53,887 bases of DNA, taken from the NCBI GenBank assembly GCA_937911745.1, contig CALDPX010000084.1:1-53887 (forward strand), in the 5' to 3' direction. The notes beneath the pieces are model-generated. The model was not told where the DNA came from, did not search any database, and saw only the letters and a program-made list of their open reading frames with translations. Below, one piece after another: positions 16,365-25,474 of this stretch; position 1 is the first letter of the stretch; every line of letters starts with the position of its first letter. Position numbers and translations under genes: made by a program. This DNA comes from an uncultured Alistipes sp. Its GTDB lineage: Bacteria > Bacteroidota > Bacteroidia > Bacteroidales > Rikenellaceae.

Positions 16365-19118
16365 CTACGAACGATATTTGCTTGGGAGTTCGCCTGTGAA
16401 GCTCTTGAAGCACTTTGCAAAGTAAGATGGTGACGAGAAGCCTGTCATATAACATATCTCTGCTATGGAGAGCGTTGTTGTCAGTAGAAGTTCTTTTGCC
16501 TTGCGGAGTCGCACTACTCTCAGGTACTCGTTGGGGGAGTAGTTTGTAAGCATCTTTATTTTGCGGTAGAGCTGCATACGACTCATTGCCATATTGATCG
16601 AGAGAGACTCTACATCTAATTGCGAGTTGGTCATATTGGCATTGATATACTCGTTGAGTTTTTCGATAAATTCTACGTCCATATCTATCATCTCATCTTT
16701 CGAGAGCACTGCGCCCTCAACAACAATCTTTTGCATACGGCTACGCGCTTCGAGCAGATTGTGTATGCGTGCCGAGAGCACATCCGAACTAAAAGGCTTG
16801 GTGATATATGAGTCTGCCCCATATTGATATCCTTCTGCACGTTGTGCTTCTACCGATCGTGCCGTAAGCATTATGACAGGAATGTGGCAGGTAAGCCTAT
16901 CCTCTTTGAGGCGTTTACAGCACTCCAAACCATTCATCCCCGGCATCATAACATCCATCAGTATCACGTCGGGCATAGATCTACGTGCAATCTCCAACCC
17001 CTCTACACCATTGGACGCCTCAAAGACTTCGTAGTCATTGTGGTAGAACTGAGTTATGTAAGAGCGGATGTCGTCGTTATCGTCCACCACAAGTATTCGT
17101 GGGCGCATAGGCTCACTCTCATCTCTGTCGTCCACTTCGAAGTGGGTATCCTTGCTTTTGGAGAGTTGTTCGGTGTAGGTATTGTTGTCGAGTGTTCCCC
17201 CCTCAATCATACGCTCCATTTGTGGCAGTCTAACGGTAATTGTTGTACCGCTTTCGGGGTTGCTACTTGCAAATACGGTGCCTTGATGCATCTCTACAAA
17301 AGCTTTGACAATTGCCAGACCAATACCCGAACCATAGGTGTTGCCCTCTAACTGATAGAAACGGTCGAAAATCTGATTGAGTTTGTCGAGAGGTATGTAG
17401 GCGCCGGAATTGTTCATTTCGAGTTGGATGCAAGGTGTACCTTCTTCCTCGTAGTTGCTTATAATAATCGTAATGACGCCACCTTCAGGGGTGTATTTAA
17501 AGGCATTGGATAGAAGATTGTAGTATATCTGTTCCACCTTGTCCTCATCAAGTATTATGGAGTAGTTCCCATTGGTCGTGTGTTGCACGCGCAGGTCGAT
17601 GTGTTTGCGCCTGAAAATGGGTACAAAGGAGTCATTCCACTCTGCTACTTTTTGGGCAAAGTCGACCTCCGAAAAGTGGAGTTGCAACTTGCCGTTCTCG
17701 TATTTGCGAAAATCGAGAATTTGGTTTACAAGTCGTAGTAGGATGTTTACGTTGCGACTGATGAGCCCCATAAGGTAGAGCCTTTCCTTCTCGGGGAGAT
17801 TCTCTTTGCAGAGCCTATCGAGAGGATCGGCAATAAGGGTGAGAGGTGTGCGGAATTCGTGAGATATGTTGGTGAAAAATACCAATTTAGCCTGTGTTGC
17901 TTCCTCCACTTGACGTGAGAGTTCAATGAGTTGGTCGCGCTGTGCTTCGAGCTGACTCTTTTGCTCCGTAATATCCTGATTTTGCTCCAAGAGCTTCTGA
18001 TTGAGACGGTTTTTGGATTTTAGGGCAGAGGCGAGGATGACGAGCATAACGATTACGAGTGCCAGGAGGAGCATACTGAGGAGCGTAATTGTTCGCTGGC
18101 TCGAATAGGCATTAGTGTAGGCGCCAACTCGCTGGTTGAGCTGTTCGATTTTGACCTCTTGTTCGGTAATGTAGAGTCCCTGCAACTCCATAACCTTTAC
18201 GTTGGTCTTGTCGATAATGGCTGTGCTGAGTGTAGTTTCGCGCTCAAAACCCCTACCTTCGAGAATGTCGAGTGCAATACGTAGAACCACATCCACTCCT
18301 GAGGGGTACATAAAAGTAGCATCAAAGATGCCTTGCGATACCAATCCCACACCATTCGTCTCGCCCGGTAGAGCATCAATGCCCAAGAATTTTATTCCTT
18401 TCTCTCTGCCGACACTTTTGGCGGCACGATAGGCTCCATACGCCATAATGTCGTTGTGGGCAAAGACCACGTCAATGTTGTCGTGTTCGGATAGTATGGA
18501 GAGCATCTGAGAGTACGCTCTATCCTCAATCCACATAGCATCCTCTGAACAGAGTACCTCTATGTCCTCTGCGTTTCGTACTACATTGAGGAAACCCTGA
18601 TGGCGCTCTATGGCAGGTGTAGAACCCATAAGTCCCGTAATCTCCACCACCTTGCCTCCTCGTGGCAGCATACCTCTAACGTAACCACCAACAGCCTGAC
18701 CTATCTGGTAGTTGTTGGCACCCACAAAGGCAGTGTAGCAGTCTGTCAGCACATTGCGGTCTACGACAATGACGGGTATACCCTTATTGTATGCCTCCTC
18801 CACAACGGGAGTTATGGCAACAGCCTCGTTTGGCGATACGATAAGTAGGTCTACACCACTCTCTATGAAGTAGCGTATATCCTCTATCTGCTGAGCATTG
18901 TTGCCTTCTGCGGTACGGATGTCGAGCGATATGTTGTCGTAGAGCATAGCCTCGCGCAACATATCTCGGTTCATCTTATCTCTCCACTCGTCGTTCGTGC
19001 ACTGCGAAAAGCCCACATGAAACATCTTTTTCTCCATCGAGAGCCTATCGCACGCCGAAAGTGCAACAACTCCCATCAGGAAGGTCGCCAATCTGCATAT
19101 ATTTCTGAGTGTCCGCAT
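16365..19118 (-). CDS. Hybrid two-component system sensor/regulator (HTCS) of the fructan PUL
   Basis: A 917-aa single-protein signalling system. Residues about 30-310 form a type-1 periplasmic sugar-binding domain (FHVGFSQCTNDEWRDKM, LLIVSPNE, GIPVIVVDRN, HNDIMAYGAY), the BT1754-type fructose-sensor layout. One membrane helix lies at about 343-366. HisKA has the phospho-acceptor His420 in NISHEFRTPL, and HATPase the N-box NLLSNAFKYTP and GSGIGLAIV. The receiver (VVDDNDD) has its phospho-acceptor at about D722 in LMDVMMPGMNG with KPF at about 775. The AraC-type HTH covers the last 100 residues. The N-terminal signal ends in a lipobox-like LSAC, unusual for an HTCS. It is the last gene of the operon and probably senses fructose released by it. 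Confidence 0.93.
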   Translation of the reverse strand: MRTLRNICRLATFLMGVVALSACDRLSMEKKMFHVGFSQCTNDEWRDKMNRDMLREAMLYDNISLDIRTAEGNNAQQIEDIRYFIESGVDLLIVSPNEAVAITPVVEEAYNKGIPVIVVDRNVLTDCYTAFVGANNYQIGQAVGGYVRGMLPRGGKVVEITGLMGSTPAIERHQGFLNVVRNAEDIEVLCSEDAMWIEDRAYSQMLSILSEHDNIDVVFAHNDIMAYGAYRAAKSVGREKGIKFLGIDALPGETNGVGLVSQGIFDATFMYPSGVDVVLRIALDILEGRGFERETTLSTAIIDKTNVKVMELQGLYITEQEVKIEQLNQRVGAYTNAYSSQRTITLLSMLLLALVIVMLVILASALKSKNRLNQKLLEQNQDITEQKSQLEAQRDQLIELSRQVEEATQAKLVFFTNISHEFRTPLTLIADPLDRLCKENLPEKERLYLMGLISRNVNILLRLVNQILDFRKYENGKLQLHFSEVDFAQKVAEWNDSFVPIFRRKHIDLRVQHTTNGNYSIILDEDKVEQIYYNLLSNAFKYTPEGGVITIIISNYEEEGTPCIQLEMNNSGAYIPLDKLNQIFDRFYQLEGNTYGSGIGLAIVKAFVEMHQGTVFASSNPESGTTITVRLPQMERMIEGGTLDNNTYTEQLSKSKDTHFEVDDRDESEPMRPRILVVDDNDDIRSYITQFYHNDYEVFEASNGVEGLEIARRSMPDVILMDVMMPGMNGLECCKRLKEDRLTCHIPVIMLTARSVEAQRAEGYQYGADSYITKPFSSDVLSARIHNLLEARSRMQKIVVEGAVLSKDEMIDMDVEFIEKLNEYINANMTNSQLDVESLSINMAMSRMQLYRKIKMLTNYSPNEYLRVVRLRKAKELLLTTTLSIAEICYMTGFSSPSYFAKCFKSFTGELPSKYRS

Positions 19119-19146
19119 CTTAAAACCTCTTCTTGACCGCCTTTTT

Positions 19147-20034
19147 TTATGCCTTTAATTCTTCGGGAATGATGGGCATAGCACCACTCTGAGTACAAAC
19201 ATAGGCAGATACCTCTACTGCTTTGCGATGAGATTCCTCGATAGATTTGCCACTAAGTAGCGATGCTACGAAAGCAGCCGTAAATGAGTCGCCGGCACCT
19301 ACCGTATCTGCAATCTCCACTTTGGGCGTTGGCAGGAACGAAGAGCCACCCTCGTAGAAGATATGACTACCCATCTCGCCACAGGTGAGGATGACCATTT
19401 TGAGTCCATAGCGCTCCATCAAAAGGCGACTACCACGCTCGAAATCCTCACCATCATAGCCGAGCATATTGCCCACGGTGCGGAATTCGTCATCATTAAT
19501 TTTCAGTACGTTGCTTTTTTTGAGCGACTCTTCGATAATCTCACGCGAGTAGAACGATTGTCGAAGGTTGATATCGAAAATCCTCAATACGGAGTCGTCC
19601 TGTGGCATAGAGTCGAGGAAAAGATGGATAGCTCTTCTGGATCGCTCGGAGCGTTGTGCCAGAGCGCCAAAGCAGAAAGCAGTGCACTCCTTGGCAGTTT
19701 CTACAAGCCTTTGGCTGCAAGGAATATTGTCCCACGCTACACCTTCGCAAATCTCGAAGTATGGCACTCCTCTCTCATTGAGAGTCACTTGTACGGTACC
19801 CGTAGGTTGTGCCACGCGGGGAATGATGTATCCCACACCTCTCTGGTCCAATAGGGAGAGAATCTCATCTCCCAAAGGGTCGCACCCAACCGCACTTACC
19901 GCATAACTCTCTATGCCGAGTTGACCAGCGTGATAGGCAAAGTTAGCTGGTGCACCACCTATCTTCTTGCCTGTGGGGAATACGTCGAAAAGAACCTCGC
20001 CCATACCAACTACAATCTTCTTAGTCTGCGTCAT
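19147..20034 (-). CDS. PfkB-family fructokinase
   Basis: A 295-aa cytoplasmic sugar kinase predicted to make fructose-6-phosphate from fructose and ATP. Seen: the N-terminal GKKIGGAPANFAYHAGQLG (PfkB substrate-binding signature), FDINLRQSFYS, and the C-terminal DTVGAGDSFTAAFVASLL with the catalytic Asp in GAGDSF and the anion hole. Its length is normal for the family. It sits between a serine hydrolase (14 bases) and the HTCS (28 bases), as in fructan PULs of Bacteroides (BT1757-like). The context supports fructose over other PfkB substrates. Confidence 0.9.
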   Translation of the reverse strand: MTQTKKIVVGMGEVLFDVFPTGKKIGGAPANFAYHAGQLGIESYAVSAVGCDPLGDEILSLLDQRGVGYIIPRVAQPTGTVQVTLNERGVPYFEICEGVAWDNIPCSQRLVETAKECTAFCFGALAQRSERSRRAIHLFLDSMPQDDSVLRIFDINLRQSFYSREIIEESLKKSNVLKINDDEFRTVGNMLGYDGEDFERGSRLLMERYGLKMVILTCGEMGSHIFYEGGSSFLPTPKVEIADTVGAGDSFTAAFVASLLSGKSIEESHRKAVEVSAYVCTQSGAMPIIPEELKA

Positions 20035-20048
20035 ATCGTTATTGTGTT

Positions 20049-21131
20049 TTAGTCGTTAAACAATGGTAGTATGTTAGTCCAGATGGAGTTTAGGATTGTG
20101 GCGCCATTGCCTGCGTGCGAGGTAGCAGCCACAACCGCATCGTGTTCGGGGAAGATGATGCAGTATTGGCTCCACGCACCATCTAAGCGGTATGCCCCAT
20201 CGGTACAACACCACATCTGATAGCCATATCCTTGATGCCATTGATCGCGCACCATCGACTCTTTGAATTTTTCAAGTTCAATAGGGTCTGTAATACGTCC
20301 CTCGTACTGCATTATTTGGGGCGACATAGCCTCGTCGAACCACTCCTGGTAGAGAAGTTGCTCTCCTCTCCACTTACCTCGTTGCAACATAAACTGTCCC
20401 ATTTTGGCGAGCGACTCAGTGGAGATATGCAATCCCCAGCCACCGGTGTTGTAGCCCTGTGGCGATTCGTTCCAGATGAACTCCTCTATACCAAGAGGTG
20501 TGAAGAGTTTTTCGTCTAAATAGTCGGCGAGTTTCTTGCCCGTAACCTTCGATACAACCACCGAAAGCAGGTAGGTATTCATAGAGTTGTAGTGATACAT
20601 TGTGCCCGGGCGGAAGTCGAACGGTGCCGCAAGGGTTTGTTTTGCCCAATCGAAGTACTGACCGCTCGAAGCACGTCCAATGTAGTCGTAGCGCAGACCG
20701 GAGGACATAATCAGAAGGTCGTGGAGGGTTATCTCTTGGAGCCACTCGTGGGGCTCTGTGGGGAGTTCTTCGGGGAAGTAATCCACCACCTTGTCGCTGA
20801 GAGATAGGAGCCCATCCTGTACCGCAAAACCCACAGCCGTAGCCGTAAAGGTTTTGCTCACGCTCCACATAATGTGGAGTTCGTCTGCCGAGTGCGAGGG
20901 GGCATAGTTCTCATAAACAACCCTGCCACCTTTGACAATCATAAGACTATGGAGCTCGTTACACGGCTCGTTCCAAGTATCTTCGAAGACTTTGTTGCCT
21001 GCCGCCTCGAAGCGTGCAAACTCCTCTGCCGAGCCTCGTGGCAGAGAATCTCCGCTACAAGCATTGAGCGTCACAATGGCGCCCAATGCCATAGCCAAAA
21101 CACCAAAGCAGCTATTACTATATCTCTTCAT
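20049..21131 (-). CDS. Serine hydrolase, beta-lactamase/esterase fold, lipoprotein (copy 1)
   Basis: A 360-aa protein starting MKRYSNSCFG with lipobox LNAC; an upstream in-frame extension was rejected because this start gives the signal peptide. Class C beta-lactamase-like motifs are MWSVSKTFTATAVG (SxxK nucleophile) and MYHYNSMNTYLLS (YxN). The C-terminal ATSHAGNGA occupies the place of the KTG/HxG triad. The paralog 21220-22356 shares EELHI.WSVSKTF, YNSMN and EESPQGYNTGGWGL. Members of this fold include carboxyesterases and peptidases; in a sugar locus an esterase acting on acylated sugars is plausible but unproven. A TAnnTTTG-like box on the minus strand (21152-21159) lies just upstream. 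Confidence 0.85.
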   Translation of the reverse strand: MKRYSNSCFGVLAMALGAIVTLNACSGDSLPRGSAEEFARFEAAGNKVFEDTWNEPCNELHSLMIVKGGRVVYENYAPSHSADELHIMWSVSKTFTATAVGFAVQDGLLSLSDKVVDYFPEELPTEPHEWLQEITLHDLLIMSSGLRYDYIGRASSGQYFDWAKQTLAAPFDFRPGTMYHYNSMNTYLLSVVVSKVTGKKLADYLDEKLFTPLGIEEFIWNESPQGYNTGGWGLHISTESLAKMGQFMLQRGKWRGEQLLYQEWFDEAMSPQIMQYEGRITDPIELEKFKESMVRDQWHQGYGYQMWCCTDGAYRLDGAWSQYCIIFPEHDAVVAATSHAGNGATILNSIWTNILPLFND

Positions 21132-21219
21132 TACTACAATCGTTTGACTTACAAATTTACATTTTCGCATAGAATTATTCCATATTAACGCCAAAATTGT
21201 TTGACCATATTCTACATTA

Positions 21220-22356
21220 TTACAGGTTGGGATATATCCTACTCCAAATGGACGAAAGGAGTCCTGAGTTGTTTGCCGAGTGTGCTGTTGTGACGACAAC
21301 GGAGTTTTGTTTTGGGAAGAGTATCACAAATTGGCTCCACGCACCATCCATTCTCACAGCACCATTGGTGCAACACCACATCTGGTAGCCGTAGCCCTGT
21401 TGTCCTTGGTCGCCCGAAGATACAATAGCCTGCTGTTCCTGCTCGTCAAAGATAATACCCTTATACTGCATAATCTGGGGTGCCATCATTGCCTTTATCC
21501 ACTCCTGGGAGATGAGCTGAACTCCCTCCCATACGCCACCTTGAAGCATCAGTTGTCCCACTTTGGCGAGAGATTCGGTTGAGAGGTAGAGCCCCCAACC
21601 TCCCGAGTTGTAGCCCTGGGGTGACTCCTCCCAAATATAGTCCACAATGCCGAGAGGCTCAAAGAGTTTTTCTGCCAAATAATCGACCACCTTCTTACCC
21701 GTAACTCTGCTGACAATAACCGACAGTAGATAGGAATTCATAGAGTTATAGTGAAACTTGCTGCCGGGAGCAAACGAGATACCCGAGCGCAGGGTCTTTT
21801 GTGCCCAATCGAAGTCGTGACCACCCACGCCCAAGCCGATGTAGTCACCCGCAATGCCCGAAGACATTGTCAGCAGGTGCCACACGTTCATCTTGTTGCC
21901 CCATACAGTTTCGCTTTCGGGCAGCTCTTCGGTCGAGAAGAATTGTTTGATGGCATCCTCAACCTTCAATAGCCCTTCATCAACTGCCAATCCCACAGCC
22001 AATGCAGTGAAAGTCTTGCTTACCGACCATAAGATGTGGAGTTCTTCGGGGGAGTGACCATTTGCCCAACGCTCATAGAGGACTTTACCATCTCTGACTA
22101 CCATAAGGCTATGTAGCTCATAGCACGCCTCGGTCCATACATCCTGAAAAACAAGGTCGCCCAACCTCTTGAAAGTCGACATCTCCTCTGCTGAGGCACG
22201 GGGCAGATGACTCTCCTGGGGCTCGGGTGTTGGCGTGGGTAGGACATCCTCGCTACCATCTCCTCCACCTTGTACGGGGGACTCTCCGCAAGAGATAAGA
22301 AGCATTATCGAAAGAGCCACCCATACAAAGTGTCCAATTACCTTCTTCACTAACAT
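21220..22356 (-). CDS. Serine hydrolase, beta-lactamase/esterase fold, lipoprotein (copy 2)
   Basis: A 378-aa paralog of the downstream gene. Lipobox MLLISC is followed by a Gly/Pro-rich linker (VQGGGDGSEDVLPTPTPEP) that would hold the enzyme away from the membrane. Motifs: ILWSVSKTFTALAVG (SxxK) and FHYNSMNSYLLS (YxN); a HSANNSG tail replaces KTG. It lies 18 bases after the MFS gene stop, in the same operon. The duplication with retained catalytic motifs argues for two related substrates or two locations. Confidence 0.85.
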   Translation of the reverse strand: MLVKKVIGHFVWVALSIMLLISCGESPVQGGGDGSEDVLPTPTPEPQESHLPRASAEEMSTFKRLGDLVFQDVWTEACYELHSLMVVRDGKVLYERWANGHSPEELHILWSVSKTFTALAVGLAVDEGLLKVEDAIKQFFSTEELPESETVWGNKMNVWHLLTMSSGIAGDYIGLGVGGHDFDWAQKTLRSGISFAPGSKFHYNSMNSYLLSVIVSRVTGKKVVDYLAEKLFEPLGIVDYIWEESPQGYNSGGWGLYLSTESLAKVGQLMLQGGVWEGVQLISQEWIKAMMAPQIMQYKGIIFDEQEQQAIVSSGDQGQQGYGYQMWCCTNGAVRMDGAWSQFVILFPKQNSVVVTTAHSANNSGLLSSIWSRIYPNL

Positions 22357-22374
22357 AAAACTAACCGTAAATCT

Positions 22375-23703
22375 CTATTTCAATTTGAGTTCTTTTTCAA
22401 TCTCTTCGAGCGATTTGCCCTTAGTTTCGGGGATGCAGAACTTAATGAACAAGCCAGCAGCCAAGCAAAGTGCCGCGAAGATGCCAAAAGCCACATTCGT
22501 ACCGAGCGTGCTCTCAACCCAGGGGTAGAACTGTACGCAGATGAATGCGCAAGCCCAACTGATGCCGGTCGAGAGAGCCATTGCCGTACCACGAATGTAG
22601 GATGGATACATCTCGGAGGTAACCACAAACATAAGTGGCGAGAGCGAGAGAGCAAAGAATGCAATGTAGGCTACGATTGCCACAAGGATACCAATTTCAT
22701 TTGGGTTGGGAGTAGAGAATGCATAGGCGATGTAGGAGAGCGAAACCACTAGACCCGCACAGCCCCATAAAAGCAGTGTCTTCCTGCCAAACTTGTCGCA
22801 CAGCCATAGGGCAATGACCGTAAAGAGCAGGTTTGCGGCACCAATGTAGATGGTCTGCAAGAGTGGATCGCTGCCTGCAATACCGAGGCTGCCGAGAATA
22901 CCGGGTGCATAGTTAATGACCACATTGATGCCGGTAATCTGCTGGAAGAATGCGAGCATAGAGCCGAGGAATACGACCTTGCCGATTTTACCCTTGAAGA
23001 GTTCGGAGAATTTGGCACCTTTCTCCTTTTTCTCATTTGCCGAAGCGAGGATAGCCTCGCGCTCCTCATTGTCGAAGCCGTAGTGCGAGATGGCTTTCTC
23101 TGCCTCCTGCATTTTGCCACGCTGTACGAGCCAGCGGGGACTCTCGGGGAGTACCAACAGCAAGAGAATGTCCACAATGGCGACAACCAAAGGCAATCCC
23201 AACATCAGGTGCCACGAGAGAGCCTTGGGGGCGAAGAGGTAGTTGCACGAGTATGCCACCAAGATACCAATTACTACAAAGAGTTGGTAGAACGACACGA
23301 AGGTGCCGCGCAACTTTGCGGGCGAAATTTCGGTGATGTAGGTGGGAATAACTGCCGAAAGCACACCAACACCCAAACCGCCAATAAAGCGATAGACAAC
23401 CAATGCAGCAGCTCCATTGGAGAGCATAGAGCAACCTGCTGCCGATAGAGCGAGCAATAGAGCCGACACATAGAGCATCGGTTTGCGTCCATAGCGGTCG
23501 CTCATACCACCTCCCACAAGTGCACCGATAAGACAGCCTACCATCAGAGCACCTGTTACAAAGCCTTTTGCCATAGCCGAGAGTGAAAACTCTGCAACAA
23601 TGATGTCAATTGCGCCCGAGATGCCGCCCATATTCAGACCGACAACCAAAGCACCAAATGCCGCCACAAAGGCGTAGAAGAAAATTAGGGTCTTGTTTTT
23701 CAT
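22375..23703 (-). CDS. MFS sugar porter, likely fructose:H+ symporter
   Basis: A 442-aa, 12-helix inner-membrane transporter of the sugar porter family. Seen: GALVVGLNMGGISGAID in helix 1, GGGMSDRYGRKPML in loop 2-3, GGLGVGVLS, PESPRWLVQRGK in the central loop, FFQQITGINVVINYAPGIL in helix 7 (the sugar-binding QQxxGxN motif), LCDKFGRKTLL and PETKGKSLEEIE at the C-terminus. Its place between GH32 and the fructokinase matches the BT1758-type fructose importer of Bacteroides fructan loci. Confidence 0.9.
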   Translation of the reverse strand: MKNKTLIFFYAFVAAFGALVVGLNMGGISGAIDIIVAEFSLSAMAKGFVTGALMVGCLIGALVGGGMSDRYGRKPMLYVSALLLALSAAGCSMLSNGAAALVVYRFIGGLGVGVLSAVIPTYITEISPAKLRGTFVSFYQLFVVIGILVAYSCNYLFAPKALSWHLMLGLPLVVAIVDILLLLVLPESPRWLVQRGKMQEAEKAISHYGFDNEEREAILASANEKKEKGAKFSELFKGKIGKVVFLGSMLAFFQQITGINVVINYAPGILGSLGIAGSDPLLQTIYIGAANLLFTVIALWLCDKFGRKTLLLWGCAGLVVSLSYIAYAFSTPNPNEIGILVAIVAYIAFFALSLSPLMFVVTSEMYPSYIRGTAMALSTGISWACAFICVQFYPWVESTLGTNVAFGIFAALCLAAGLFIKFCIPETKGKSLEEIEKELKLK

Positions 23704-23724
23704 AGGGTGATAATTTAGTATTTT

Positions 23725-25458
23725 TTATAGTTTCTTAATTGTCAGATTGTTAATTGCGGCGCTACCGCCTATGGTGTAGAAGCTTAGACGGGAGTAGAAC
23801 TCATTGGGGAAGACAAGGTTCGATAGGGCTGCAATATCCGTAAAGCACTCCACTGAACTGCGGTCTACAACTATGGTGATACTCTGCCTTGTGGCTTCCG
23901 AAAGTGGTGCAACCGATATTGAAGCAAAGCGAGGGTTGAAATCCAACTCGCCGCTATTGGTGCGGTCTACTCTCAGAAGACCATCTATAAAGTCGAAGCA
24001 TACATCCACCCACTCGCCACTATCGTTGAAGAGTTTGAGCCCCACGACCTGAGCCGAAAGGTTCTCGATATTGCACTCAATCACATACGCTCCTTCGTCG
24101 CTATTGTGTCGCCAAGCATTATATTTGTCCTTAATCTCAATGACCTCTTTTGAGATGAGGGTACGTCTGTGAGCCATAACCTCTTGTGCTGGTTCTGCTA
24201 CGAGTTTGGGTTCTCCGCTGTAATTTACAAGTTTGAGTTGATGAGGTATGGACATATAACCCCTATAACCCTTTGTGGGAAGGTCGTTGGCGTAGTCCCA
24301 ATTGTTTTGCCAACCGACCACCACCTTGCGACCATCCTCCACGCCACTCCACGATACGGTGGCATAGTAGTCGCGACCATAGTTGAGCAAGTCTGCCTCA
24401 GGTTGTTTTTTGTCGGGCGTGAAGCGATGACCATCGAACTCACCCACAAAGTATTGCACCGAGGAGCCACCCCTCTCGGGGATGCTTAGCGAGCAGAGCA
24501 ATACCCACTTGGTGCCATCCTCATAGGGCAACTCAAAGAGGTCGGGGCACTCCCACACTCCCGTATGGTAGCCATAATCCTCGCCACAGCGACTCTCAAA
24601 CGTCCAATCCGTGAGGTTTGCGGAAGAGTATATCTCCATAGCGTTGCCTGCGGCAAGCACCATAACCCAACACTCTCTTGGAGCATACCAAAAGACTTTG
24701 GGATCGCGGAAATCTGCCCTGTGGCTTGTGAGTACGGGGTTGTGTTCGTATTTCGTAAAGGTCATTCCGCCATCGAGGCTGTAAGCGATGCTTTGTGTTT
24801 GGTGTGCGCCTGCCGAGGTGTAGATTGCCACCACTGCGCCCTCGCCAAAGCCAGCCGTATTGTGCTCATCCACCACTGCCGAGCCAGAGAATATAGCTCC
24901 CAATTCATCGGGATAGAGTATGTCGGGAAGATGCTCCCAATGCACAAGATCGCGACTTACGGCGTGTCCCCAACTAAGGTTGCCCCACTTTGAGCCATAA
25001 GGGTTGTGTTGATAGCAGAGGTGCCACTCACCGTTTTTGTAGAACATTCCGTTGGGGTCGTTTGTCCACCCCCTCTCGGGCGAAAAGTGAACATCTTGGC
25101 GATAGGAACTGTCTGGTGCTTGTGGAGTGGTTGTGAGTTGCTGCCAACAAATGTTTTCGTATGAGCAGTTCTCTACCCTTAATCTCTCCACCCCCTGCAT
25201 TGAAATGGGCATATAGTAGTCCACTTTGGTTTGTGACAAGCGGACACTCAAAGGAGCTATGCGGTCATTGGCACCCACAGCAGTAACTTGTGCCTCGGGA
25301 GCACTCTCCTCAATGGGTAACCATAAGCACTCCACCGACTCTGAAACCGAAACTACGGATGAAAGGTTGTTCGCGTGTTTGACACTAATTTCCGATGTGC
25401 AGCTTATTGCAAGCAGTTCCACTGCCAACAAAAGTGTTATATTAAGTCCAAATTTCAT
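23725..25458 (-). CDS. GH32 beta-fructofuranosidase / exo-inulinase-type lipoprotein
   Basis: A 577-aa lipoprotein (lipobox LLAISC). After ~110 N-terminal residues of unknown beta-rich type comes the GH32 five-blade propeller: WTNDPNG with nucleophile D134, LSWGHAVS, FRDPKV with transition-state stabiliser D252, and ECPDLF with acid/base E303. The C-terminal beta-sandwich (about 430-577) includes SIEVDRSSVECF-like residues (ITIVVDRSSVECFTD). The family removes terminal beta-fructosyl units from inulin, levan or sucrose. Which linkage is preferred cannot be told from sequence alone. It lies 16 bases after the first GH172 gene. Confidence 0.92.
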   Translation of the reverse strand: MKFGLNITLLLAVELLAISCTSEISVKHANNLSSVVSVSESVECLWLPIEESAPEAQVTAVGANDRIAPLSVRLSQTKVDYYMPISMQGVERLRVENCSYENICWQQLTTTPQAPDSSYRQDVHFSPERGWTNDPNGMFYKNGEWHLCYQHNPYGSKWGNLSWGHAVSRDLVHWEHLPDILYPDELGAIFSGSAVVDEHNTAGFGEGAVVAIYTSAGAHQTQSIAYSLDGGMTFTKYEHNPVLTSHRADFRDPKVFWYAPRECWVMVLAAGNAMEIYSSANLTDWTFESRCGEDYGYHTGVWECPDLFELPYEDGTKWVLLCSLSIPERGGSSVQYFVGEFDGHRFTPDKKQPEADLLNYGRDYYATVSWSGVEDGRKVVVGWQNNWDYANDLPTKGYRGYMSIPHQLKLVNYSGEPKLVAEPAQEVMAHRRTLISKEVIEIKDKYNAWRHNSDEGAYVIECNIENLSAQVVGLKLFNDSGEWVDVCFDFIDGLLRVDRTNSGELDFNPRFASISVAPLSEATRQSITIVVDRSSVECFTDIAALSNLVFPNEFYSRLSFYTIGGSAAINNLTIKKL

Positions 25459-25474
25459 ATCTTAGCACGATTAC

